From NCBI RefSeq assembly GCF_000002425.4, contig NC_037254.1, positions 452,314 to 516,313 on the forward strand: DNA of 64,000 nucleotides, written 5' to 3'. Below, piece by piece: positions 53,500 to 64,000 of the stretch (position 1 is its first letter; each line of letters begins with the position of its first letter). The position numbers and the translations under genes are program-made. The notes below the pieces were generated by a model that was not told where the DNA came from, did not search any database, and saw nothing but the letters and a program-made list of their open reading frames with translations. The DNA is from Physcomitrium patens. Lineage: Eukaryota > Streptophyta > Bryopsida > Funariales > Funariaceae.

Positions 53500-55092
53500 T
53501 GTGTTACCGAAAACAGGAATGATCAGAATTGGGTTGGCAAGTTGATGCCTTGCGTTGAGGTTAAGGTTCAGTGGTGAGCAACACTTGGGCAAGTTATCTT
53601 TGCCAACAACCATCAAACCAGGAATTGTTCCTTGGCCAGTTGTGTATGCCCAGTGTATGTAATTTTTAGGACTTGTAATATATCAGTTCCATTTTTATCA
53701 GAAATGATGGGAAGAGAAGAAGAATTTTTACCTTTGATGTTGAAAACAAGTTTAAGTTTGCGAGGAAGCATTTAATTGAAATTGTGGTTCAGTGTAATGT
53801 GTCCACCTTCAGAGTTTGTCTTTATAAATAGGGAAAATGCTTGTGTGTGGCCTTATATTAAGTTTACAGCTATTCAAAAGTAAGAAACCATAATGAATAT
53901 TCTGACATTTTATGGGTAGCAAATTTAAGATAGTCTATGTGTGTATATGTATGTACATACATGTATTTTGACAATACAATACTCAAGTTTCTAATTGTAA
54001 TTATTAACATACGTTACAATTGTTGTTTATTATATATATGAATAAAAATTATTGTACTTGTAAAAAAATAAAGCAAAAAATCATACAAAAGTACAAAGTA
54101 AAAGTACAATACTATACAAGTACAAAATATTGTACTTGTAGGGTTTCTTTTAATAGGTAAAATGGCAAAAAGTACATTAAAATTACAAAATTATACTAAG
54201 ATTTTCTTCCATGGCTGTTGTTTAGTAGTAAAAGTTTATTCTCCTTTTTAATAGGGATATTTAACATGAAACTTTATAACAGGTATATAATTGAATTACT
54301 AATGATTGTTCATTCATTGATTAAAAGTGTATGTTTTAATGTGAGCATGAGCAACAATGTTACACTATATTTAATATCAAATAATAACAATTATTGTTAA
54401 AAACTTCGGGTTTTAATTGATATATCTGATTTTGCAATTAAAGTCTTAGGACATGAAACATGTTATTTGAATATATATATATATATAGGGGAATATTGCA
54501 TTGACCCAAGTAAAACTTAAATTGACCTTTCTTTACTCTTACAATCATGTTACAAGCCATGTATTCCTCACCAATCCAAAATGGTAGTCCTCCATCACCA
54601 GTCCCTCAATTTCACATCTCAGGAGTTTGTTTTTTCTCATTCACAATTCACAATTACACTGTGTGATCCCAATGAGTGTCCAATGAGTGGCCGGATTGAT
54701 TGAGATTTTGTACTTTTTTTTTGTGGCTTGATTGAGCAAGGAGAGTGTAATGTTGGAGTAGATAAAATGGGCAGCGGTGGTCAAGACGTGTTACCAAATG
54801 ATAAGAACAAAGTTGGTTAATTTTAAGATTTTCATAGGTCAATTCGATATTGTCTTATTTTATATATGAGCAAGAGAGATAGTGTGGGGTGGGGGCAGGA
54901 TTCATTCATGGTTGAAGAGGTGCTAACAGGCGCTAACGTTACTCTTCTAACATCGCATTGTTCACTTTCGCAAAGAGTTTATTATTTTGTATTTGGTTTC
55001 AGCAATTTGATTGTATCGATGCACGCCTAATTGTTCGTCGAAATAAATGATGTAGAAATGTTGATTATCCTGTATTACCTGCTTCAATCCAG
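53500..55092. other. Intergenic, AT-rich
   Basis: There is no gene-like frame. Repeats of GTACAAAATATTGTACTTGTA type with inverted parts occur at 54040-54150, and a TA microsatellite lies at 54470-54487. Confidence 0.55.
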
Positions 55093-55159
55093 GTGCAGGT
55101 CACAGAGATCCAGCCAAATGGCAAGCAGCCTGTGGACATGCAGTCTTCCAAAGCGAGGA
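55093..55159 (+). CDS. Isolated exon-like fragment
   Basis: Flanked by CAATCCAG and GTATGA, it reads VQVTEIQPNGKQPVDMQSSK and AR. Its GC content exceeds its surroundings, and the residues look protein-like. No partner exons were found. It may be an orphan exon or a gene relic. Confidence 0.3.
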
Positions 55160-55765
55160 GTATGAATGGATATTGATATTGATATCGAACCCGTGTTGGG
55201 TTCCATGTTATTTTGAAGTTCATGTTAAGTGTTTAAAATATTCAAAATATGTTTTAAAATCAAACAAGGAAACAACAATGTCTATGAAATACAATTTTAT
55301 TAAACAAGTACTAAGTTTGCTATTGGACTTTTCTACTCTATTAGTTTATCATCCATGCTTGTCTACAAACATAGATGTTAGGTAGTTGGCTTTGATTTTG
55401 TGAAAAATTCGATGATAAGCAATCAATTGTTGGAAGTCTTAGAAATGTTGATAGAAAAGATGCAAAGTTAAAGGTTTGGCATTTTAAGAAAAGAAGGAAA
55501 AATTATATATGAGCAATTAGATAGGATTGAGAGTTTGGAATTTATTTAAAAAGAAATTTTGCAAAGAGCCATTTGAAGTTTTTATTTATGTATCATTAAG
55601 CACCAACAATAACCTTTCAAATATTTAAAATTATCTATTTCAATTAGCATATATATATATATATATATAAGGTGAATAAAATATTATTATTGAATAATAA
55701 ATATAATTAAATTTTTACATATAAAAATTTTGCAATCTTTTTAATATACACACACACACACACAT

Positions 55766-55809
<44 letters not shown>

Positions 55810-57818
55810 TAAAGATAGTAGTATTTATTTGTATATAAGTAAATAAGATATTATATGTGTGTATATGTTTATCACATTAAAAAAAATGGTATTTATTTAT
55901 ATTTGTGTATTAATCGAAAGGACAATATATTTGTTATGCATATTTCTATTTAATAATTTCATGAAGATAATACTTATCTAATTCTTATTTTACTTAATTT
56001 AATCATTTGGATATTGAGTTGTAATATCTATACAAACATTGAAAAGAAGGCACCAATAGATGATTCAATTCATAATTTGTAAGAAAGAAATTCATAACTA
56101 TATAGATATTATATCAAGAATTTTTGCAATATATTCTATAGAAATCATTTAGATAAAAGTGTGGCATTTAAAATGATAGAATTGTGCCATAAAGACAATA
56201 AAGGTATTAATCAAATAAATCCTTGATTTTATAACTTGCAAAAATTCATATAGATACAAATAATACTAACTTCATGGTTAATCACACATATTTTAATTTC
56301 TTGCATACTTCTACACCATTTTGGCAAAATAAAATAAAAAATTGAATGCAAAATGTAGTGAAAATAATATAAATGGTGCAACTTTACTTTAAATTTTTAA
56401 ATTAGCATGCCATCCAAAAGGTTCAAAATTAGTATCTTTTTTACAATATTGTAGCATTGTAACATGGCTATTGAATAAATAAATAAATAAATAAATATAT
56501 TTATATATACTATATTATTGAAGAGCTTATTTTAAAATATAATAAAAACTTTCTATAAAAATAAAATTAAATATTAAGTAGGTTATTAAAAAAATTAGTG
56601 CTTATGTTGTCTTTTGATTAAAAAAAGAAAAAAAGACAAAAAAAAAAATCTATTTACTTTGTAGAATCATAATTAAGACAATATAAAGTAAATTATCAAA
56701 AATAAGATTATATGCATCTTTACAAGAAAGTAAAAAATAACATTTAGTAAAAATGACTTAGAAAAATCTTTGATCAATATCCAAAGAGATTTAGTTATAA
56801 ACTAAGGTTGAAACTAGACCTTAAGTCTTAAAACTTTGTATCTACAACAAATATAAGGTTTTTTCGATTATCAAAGAGCAAAAATTGAGAGAAGAGTTAA
56901 CAAGATTTTCTTGTTTGTTATTTAAAATAAATTTAAATCTATAATATTTTTGTGAAAGCTTTAAAAAGTTATAATTTTTTTGAATGACTATGAATTCAAC
57001 ATAATTTTGAGAGATTTTTGTTTTTGTAAAATTTATATGTTTTTTAGCAAATCCACAAATAATATTTTATGAAATTAAAAATGTATTTTTATGAGATGTG
57101 TGTTGTAATATTGAGCTTATTTAAAAAATTAAATCAATAATAATTAAGATTTTAATGAATTAGAATCTCAAAAATTAGATTTAAAAGATTAGTAAAGATT
57201 ATATTCTTTGACCAAATTCTTCTGCAATCAATTATCATACTTAGACTATATAATTGTTCTAGGAGATTTTAATGTGTAGCAAACAAAAATAGATGTTTTA
57301 CACAAGATCTTAGTACAAATTATTGTTTCATGGCTTTAAGTTTTTTTTAGCTTGGAGAATTACTACAAATAATTTATCAAGAACTTTAGCTTGTATTCCA
57401 AGTTTTTTAATTATTTTTAAAAACAAGAATTAGCCGTGGACTTATTATTATGAGTAGTAGCATGCATTTGATATATTAAAGCAAAAAATAGATTCAATCC
57501 CAATGCTTTGATGTTTAGATACTACTAGACCTTTTTAATTGCATACAAATTTGAGCACAATAGGATTGAGAGCAAACTTGACACAAAAGATAATGTAATA
57601 TAAGAATATGTTATTATATTTTTTTTTATTAAGATTACATTATTCCTTTCTCTTTATAAGACATAAACATATAAAAAGTTGTCAATTACCTACTTCTAAA
57701 TTGATATTGTTTTAAAAAATTCTTTATTTTTGTAAAGATAAAATTTACTTCTTAGTCTAAATTTTAAATTAGCTTCAATTAAGAGTTGCTTGTAATTGGC
57801 GGTGTGAAATTAGAGAAG

Positions 57819-57849
<31 letters not shown>

Positions 57850-58109
57850 GTGAAATAAGTGCAATTCAGCAATTGCACACTAAAAAACTAGTTAGAATCT
57901 CTATATTAGATTTTTATCCAATAAAATATAAAATAAATAAATTAAACATACATTCTTTAATAATTTTTTTTTATTTATTTTTAATAATTTAGAAAAAAAT
58001 TAAAGTTAAGTTGCTATAAGTGAATTATAATAGTTTAAATATAGAATATAAATAATAAAAAAATCAAATATATTTTTTACTTCAAACATAATTTACTTAA
58101 GATATCAAG
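55160..58109. other. AT-rich intergenic region with microsatellites
   Basis: Simple repeats are (TA)n at 55648-55668, (CA)n then (TA)n at 55747-55810, (AAAT)n at 56476-56500 and a poly-A run at 57824-57850. The frames seen are low-complexity. I saw no gene, RNA gene or clear transposon domain. Confidence 0.6.
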
Positions 58110-58965
58110 AATTTGAGACTCAAAAGGCTCACAAGTAGTGCATATGGGTATTTTTGAGAGGCCAAGAGGCCTTAATTTATCCTCCTAGATATATATCCAA
58201 GGTATTGAAATTCATATGGAACTTGTACACTTCTCTTTTTGGAAGAATTAGAGTAGCAATTAGTTCTCCTATTTTCTACTAAAAAAATTAATATTTTATA
58301 TTTTTGACTTTACTATTGTATTTAAAAAAAATCAACTAGCCTATGAAACTTATGTGAATTTTAAATCTTACTTCATTCCTTCGTAATGGTTCCCAAGGTG
58401 ATAAAACTCATTTTCACCAAAGTCTTGAAAATTATTCTTAAAATCCGTATATAATTCTAAATAAAATTTGAATAAAACTTAAAATTTCATAAAATATTTA
58501 TATAATACTAATATAAAATTAAAACTAGATATTCCTACCTTGGTAATTATTTATGTAAATAAAACTAATTTAAATCAATTATAAATCTTATATTTTATAT
58601 AAATAACTAAAAAGACATATGATTCTTTTTTATGATTTTTTAAACTATTAACTAATATTTTTAGATTTTTAATAAATAACATATATAAATATAATATAAA
58701 TTTAGATGTTAATTTTAATAACTAAACATTAATACTTAATAATAAGTAAAAATACTAAATCAACTAGGATAATTATTTCTAAGATTTATTAAGATTCTAT
58801 TTTAATAATTTTTTTAATAAGATTTTTATAATTTATAAACACTTCTAAATTATAATAAATAATTAAATATTAAAAAAGCTCTTTAATCCTAATATTTTTT
58901 TAATCAAATAATTTAAAACTAAAATTTTTACAATTCTACTAATTAAGATTTATTAATGGAACTCA
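58110..58965. repeat. Dispersed repeat D, copy 2
   Basis: It aligns with 17950-18825 in the same orientation. It starts AAAGGCTCACAAGTAG and ends AATGGAACTCACATA. It stands about 340 bases before the B2 LTR; copy 1 stands about 180 bases beyond a B LTR. Confidence 0.6.
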
Positions 58966-59303
58966 CATATAGCAACCGTATCAGACTATTTGTCAAAACA
59001 GAAAAAAATTCTATTCTTGCTCTTAACATGGTCTATAGAAAAATAGAAGAAATTATAAAAATTAAAACTATTATTTATTAAATAAAATTGAGAATAAGAA
59101 AAATATTCTTAAATTTAGATCTGAAAAAAAAAAAAATTATTAATATTTGATTCAACATGTTTTTATATATAGAATATTCCTACTTTATTACTAGCTTAAT
59201 ATTGAATAGCACTTATATTTATTTCAAAAATAAAACTAGAGACTACATGATTGTAAATCTCTAATAACTTGATTTAAATTTATTAGCTTCATTAGAGACT
59301 ATT

Positions 59304-59843
59304 TGTCATGGATATACATACATATTCTAATAAATATCTATATGATTAGGTAAAAATAGATAAAAGTAAATAAAAATAGACTAATTTTATAATAACTTCT
59401 AGAAAAGCTTCCTAAAATTTTTATAGACACTACTTTGACTTTATATGCTTTTGTAGTTGATTGATAGGCTAGAAGCTTAATCAACAAGTGAACCATGTAT
59501 TGATAGCTTATGGAATAAGCTAACTATGTGGTGCACATATAGAATACTTGCCTTGCAAGTTAAGATACATGTTTTGCTAAGTCAACATGTTTTGGAGGTC
59601 CTATAGGATATTGTCATATAGCTCCTAGTTAAGAGTATATATGGAGGGAAGAGTGAGGCTTCCTTCATACTTATCAATGCCTTTCTAGTCCTTAGTCTTG
59701 TTTCAAGATTTTTTAATTTTCTTATTTTTGATAATAGCTATTCTAGTTCAATATTACATCATCTTTTAGTGACTTTGTAGTTCTTTTTAGTGATGCAAGA
59801 GCATATTGAGGATTTTTTTTCTTCGAGATTCATGTCCTTGACA
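59304..59843 (+). repeat. B2 5' LTR (540 bp)
   Basis: It starts TGTCATGGATATAC and ends CATGTCCTTGACA, and aligns with 8140-8700. Confidence 0.87.
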
Positions 59844-60102
59844 ATTTGATAAGAATACTAACTTATTATTTTTGTCTTATTTTAGAAGTGAGTGAATTAC
59901 TTCACTTCTATTGTTATGTTTTGAAGGTTGTGGACTATCCACCTTTAAACAAAAAATCTTATTTTTTAACATTGATCTTTTTCTTAAAGATAGTAGATTA
60001 TCCTTCTTTGTAGAAATTTTCATTTGATATTAGAGGTTGTGAATTTTTCTCTTCTAATTTAACTTTTTAAATTTTTTTGAATTATCTATACCAAGAAAGA
60101 TT

Positions 60103-60990
60103 ATGGATGCTACTCTTAACAGAAGTAAAAATAGATTTGTAACTATTGCAGATCTTCATGAAGTTGTGAACACTAAATCTAAAGAATTTTGCTTCTACAA
60201 GTATCACAAGAATAAGGATTAGTATGCCTTAGAAGTTTGATGGAATAAGATCAAAATTTTGAGGATTTTTGCAACAAATCATGTTCTATTTAACATTGCA
60301 ATCTTTCCAATATCTAAATGGATTTATTCAAGTCAAATTCATAAGCACACTTCTATTAAGAAATACTCTTTCTTGATTTGCATCTTTAATAGATATGGAT
60401 TTGTAACTCCTTTATGATTTGAATTCATTTCTAGAAGTATTTTCAGCCACATTTGGAGAAAGTGATCAAAAAAGAATAGCAAGAATCAAGTTCTTATCTT
60501 TACAGCAAGGATCACGATCAATGACCATATATGCTGCTGAATTCCAAAACCTCACTTGTGATGTGGACTAGAATGATAAAGCCCTTATCAAGAAATTTTA
60601 AGGATAATGTCAAAGATTTATTACTAATGATGTCAAAGGTAAAATCTTTGGAATAATTTATTACTTAAGCCATTATATGCAACAATCAATTATTTGAAAG
60701 ATGTGAATAATAAAGATTTGGCTAAAGAAGAACAAATCAAATAATGATTGAAATTTCTAAGTTTTCAAAATCTTGTTCATCAAAGCCAAAATTAATTCAA
60801 ATTGATATGATACGTTTTCAATTCCTCATAAAGCAGGAAAAGAATTAATGACATCAAGATGGCTTATGCTTATATTATAGAGAAGCTAAATAGAGTGCTT
60901 AACATTATCCAAAGAGACAATGCAATCACAAAATGAGAAGCCTAGTTGCCAACAAAGACAAGGATTTGAAAAACGAGTTTTTCCAGCTAT
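60103..60990 (+). pseudogene. B2 gag remnant
   Basis: The start ATGGATGCTACTCTTAACAG and the gag core can be aligned with E gag (for example PKKFDGIRSKF near 60225 and FAATFGESDQKRIARIKFLS near 60440). There are many stops and shifts. The zinc knuckle region near 60860-60960 is barely recognisable. Confidence 0.65.
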
Positions 60991-61059
60991 AATAGGGACT
61001 GTGTAGTTTGAATCTTATATAACTACTAGTGAAGGTCCTATTTTTTCCTTAGATATTTC

Positions 61060-61345
61060 ATCTTATTTTACAATAGAAGTTTATTTAAGATCCAAAAATC
61101 ACAAAGTCTTAGCTTTGTTAGATTCAAGAGCCTCGGTCTATTTGATAGATAAAGATTTTGTCAAAAAATAAGAAATTTCATTAATCAAGAAAACTAAACT
61201 TATACATATAAAAGTCATAATAGTTGTTTGCTATCTTCTAGAGATGTTATGTATGAGACTATTTTTTTAGATGTAGCAATTAAAGAACATAATAGCATAG
61301 TAACATTTAATATAATAAGATCTCTATCTTATTTGATTATTTTAG
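61060..61345 (+). pseudogene. B2 protease remnant
   Basis: ALLDSRASVYLIDKDFVKK aligns with the E motif LDSGASSCFLDEEVAKR. The active-site Gly is Arg, as in B3. Stops follow. Confidence 0.7.
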
Positions 61346-61719
61346 GATTATCTTGGTAAAAAAAAATATAATTCTCAAATAGATTGGATTTCTTATAACT
61401 TTAATTTTTTTGATAGTTTAATCCAAAATTCCATTAATCAAATAGAAATACATAAGTCTAGTACATCTAAATCCTTACTAATAGGTGCAAGAGCTTTCAT
61501 ATATGCCACAAAAAAAAATTATCATTTGTTTTATATGCCATGCCCATTTTTGATGGAAAAAAGATATTAAGTGATATTCTTAGCCAATATTAAGATTTTT
61601 AAGATATTTTTTTTAAAAAAAATATAAATATTCTTCTAGAGCATTGTTCTTATGATTGTTCCATTGATCTTCATAAAAGAGCTCAATCATTATTTGGACC
61701 AATCCATAGCCTATTATAA

Positions 61720-62330
61720 AATGAATTGATTGCACTCAAAGAATATATTATTGAAAATTTGGCTGAGAATTTCATACATCATTCTAAATCTCTAGCCAAG
61801 GCTCCTATCTTATTTGTGAAGAAAAAAGATGGATCTCTGAGGATGTATGTGGACTATTGAGGACTCAATAAGATTACCATCAAAAATAGGTATCCACTAC
61901 TTTTGATTTCAAGAATTTTTGATCAATTGAATCAAGCAAAAATCTATAAAAAAATAGATCTACAAGGAGTATATAACTTGATATGCATTAAAAGAGGAGA
62001 TGAATGGAAAACTAAGTTTTGAACCAAGTATGGACATTTTGAATATAATGTCATGTCTTTTGAACTCACAAATGTATTAGGTATTTTTTAACATATAATG
62101 AATGATGTCTTTTGTGAATTTCTTGATAATTTTGTTGTTTATTATTTGGACGACATCTTAATCTACTCTAAGAATATAAAAAAATATGAAGTTCATGTTT
62201 GTCTTGTATTATAAAAACTTAGAGATACAGGATTATAAGCCAAGTTAAAAAAGTGTGTATTGTATACTACTAAAGTTGTCTTCGTAAGATACATCATTTC
62301 TTATGAAGAGCTAATGATGAATATGAAGAA
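61720..62330 (+). pseudogene. B2 reverse transcriptase
   Basis: Motifs are [39 protein letters not shown] and VVYYLDDILIYSKN with the canonical YLDD box. Single stops interrupt it (61857, 62020, 62088, 62211 and more). It is an ordinary chromovirus RT, in contrast to the FLDD of family A. Confidence 0.85.
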
Positions 62331-62376
62331 GGTCTAGAATATCATAGATTGTAAGATTTCAAAAATAATAAGAGAC

Positions 62377-62990
62377 ATGAAATATTTTTTGGGCTGTGCT
62401 AATTACTATAAAATCTTCATCAAGAATGTTTTTCAAGTTATAGCTCCACTTATATGTTTAACTTGTAAAGAAAAATTGGAGTGGAGTAAAAAAGCCAAAG
62501 CATTATTTGATTCTTTAAAAATAGAGTTTATTTTTTCACCAAAATTATATTGTGTTGACTTTTTTAAGATATTTTTTATAGAAATAGATGCATCTAATTT
62601 TGCCTTAGATGTAGTATTATCACAAATAGGAGCAGATGACAAACTCTATCTAATAGCTTTTCATTCTAAAAAATTTTCAACAGCCAAGATTAATTATGAG
62701 ATCAAAGATAAAGAATTTCTTGAAATCATGGATTCATTTTAAGAATGGCATCATTATTTCAAAGGCACTTTGAGTCTAGACACCATATATATAAATCACA
62801 AGAACCTCAAGTATTTTATGTTGGCTCATGTTTTAAATTATTGCCAAGCTTGTTGGAGCATGTTTTTATTAAGATTTGATTTCAAGATCACTTATTGACC
62901 CAAAAAACAATAAGGTTTGTTGAACGCCCTTTCTAAATGGTCTTATCTTGTACCAAAAAATAGAGATGAATCTTTTGATCAATAAAGAAT
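62377..62990 (+). pseudogene. B2 RT connection and RNase H
   Basis: It starts MKYFLGCANYYKIFIKNVFQ, the usual RT-RNase H junction. FFIEIDASNFALDVVLSQ is the RNase H start, and INYEIKDKEFLEIMDSF follows with the conserved Glu. It is open for 121 codons, then broken. Confidence 0.83.
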
Positions 62991-63199
62991 AATACTCTTG
63001 AAGTCAAAATATTTTCACCTTCAAGCAATAAAATCAACATTGATTGTTGATTCAATATTTATCAAGAAAATTCAATCAAGTATGTCCTTTGATCTTTTTG
63101 TCCATGATATCAAGAATAATTCTTCTAAGTTTCATGATACTTCCAATTTTGAGTTCAAAAACAATCTATTCTATTTTGAGAGATGATTATGAATTCCAA

Positions 63200-63900
63200 A
63201 AAATGAGGCACAATTATGTTTTCTTCAAATTCGCCATGACTTTCTAGCACTTGAATATTTTGGATACAATAAGACTTCGGAGCTAATATCAAAAGATTTA
63301 TGGTGGCTTCAAATGTGGAAGGTAGTTAAAGACTTTGTACAATCATGTAATATTTGCTTAAGATCTAAAATTCCTCACTATCAACCTTTTGGACTTCTTC
63401 AACCTTTACTTATTCCAAAACAACCATGGTCTTTTTTTTTTATAGATTTTATCACAGATCTTTTAGTCTCAAGTTTATATGATTCTATATTTGTAGTAGT
63501 AGATTGTTTTATCAAGATGGCATATTTTGTACTATGTACAAAATCTATCATAGGTGAAGAGACACCTAAGTTTTTTTTTAACAACATTTATTGCTATCAT
63601 AGATTGCTTAAAGATATTATATCAGATAAAAGGATTCAATTTATATTAAGATTTTAAAAAATATTTTTTAAGATTATAAAGATAGATATAAAGCTTTTTT
63701 TGGCTTTTTATCCTCAAATTGATGGATAAATAGAATGAATAAATTAAGTTTTGAAATAGTACTTGAGGTATAATATCAACTCTCATCAAGATGATTGGAC
63801 ATCTCTTTTACCATTGGCAGTGTTTGCATACAATAATTTGGTACATTCTTCTACTCAATAATCACCTTTCTTCACCAACTAAGATTATCATCCATGACTT
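63200..63900 (+). pseudogene. B2 integrase
   Basis: The zinc module (HDFLALEYFGYNKT, then CNICLRSK) is followed by the core: FFFIDFITDL (first Asp), VVVDCFIKMAYFV, and IISDKRIQF where active enzymes have SDRGxxF. The Glu region (FYPQIDG-stop-IE) has a stop. The frame at 63313-63657 is the longest open part. Confidence 0.8.
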
Positions 63901-64000
63901 AATACTTTTAACTTTTCAAATGTTGATAATTGTATAGAAAAGATTTAGAAAATTATTTTTCAAAGCTACATGCAATAATGAAGGTGTAGTTAAAAGGAGC

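Larger units (their letters stand above)
59304..64000 (+). mobile_element. Chromovirus B2 (Ty3/gypsy), decayed, running off the right edge
   Basis: It has a 5' LTR at 59304-59843, then gag, protease, RT, RNase H and integrase in Ty3 order up to the edge. All genes carry several stops and frameshifts. It is the best guide to family B structure in the window; its 3' half is outside. Confidence 0.85.

Noticed and set aside
1-64000. tRNA or rRNA genes
   Set aside because: I looked for cloverleaf-type box sequences and rRNA core motifs and recognised none; only primer-site sequences related to tRNA ends were seen.

Overview
The window looks like nuclear DNA of a land plant, most likely a bryophyte (moss-like). 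The reasons are an AT-rich sequence packed with Ty3/gypsy and Ty1/copia LTR retrotransposons, intron-containing genes, plant-telomere-like CCTAAA tracts, and a kinase/hydrolase gene style I associate with mosses. The organism call is inference; no organellar or bacterial gene is visible. Only two clear host-gene islands stand out: 20.2-23.1 kb and about 47.3-53.5 kb. Nearly everything else is transposon or transposon debris.

Retroelement families (labels are mine). Family A is a Ty3/gypsy lineage without chromodomain, with LTRs of about 1.2-1.5 kb, a DHGS protease motif, an FLDD reverse transcriptase box and a TGG-starting primer site after the LTR. Families B and E are Ty3/gypsy chromoviruses with a chromodomain and an extra small 3' reading frame. 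Family F is Ty1/copia with LTRs of about 275 bp. Family D is an unidentified dispersed repeat of about 0.9 kb.

Layout. 1-6898: a fairly intact A element (A1) on the minus strand, running off the left edge, inserted head-on into another A LTR so that two 831-bp LTR stretches face each other (5434-7729). 7730-10107: 3' ends of two chromovirus B copies. 10108-17769: a decayed minus-strand B copy (B3), split in its gag by a decayed A-like insertion that carries a telomere-like tract. 17770-20150: D repeat, microsatellites and LTR scraps. 20767-22687: a four-exon host gene for a putative tail-anchored plant protein of unknown function, followed by a 49-bp minisatellite. 23209-47031: one copia element (F) opened by a solo A LTR and by a chromovirus (E), which itself holds two A elements (A2, A3). 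The levels are read from matching reading frames and a perfect CTATT target duplication around E. 47.1-47.24 kb: a palindromic repeat cluster. 48790-52815: a Ser/Thr kinase reading frame followed on the same strand by exons of an alpha/beta hydrolase. 53.5-59.3 kb: AT-rich intergenic DNA with microsatellites and a second D repeat. 59304-64000: a decayed plus-strand B element (B2) running off the right edge.

Most interesting points: the E LTR holds at least six near-perfect heat-shock-element arrays just upstream of a TATA-like site; chromovirus copies share an unexplained 3' reading frame; family A has non-canonical protease and RT motifs reminiscent of some fungal elements; and a kinase and a hydrolase may form one gene. 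Most retroelement copies are broken by stop codons, many explainable as C-to-T changes.
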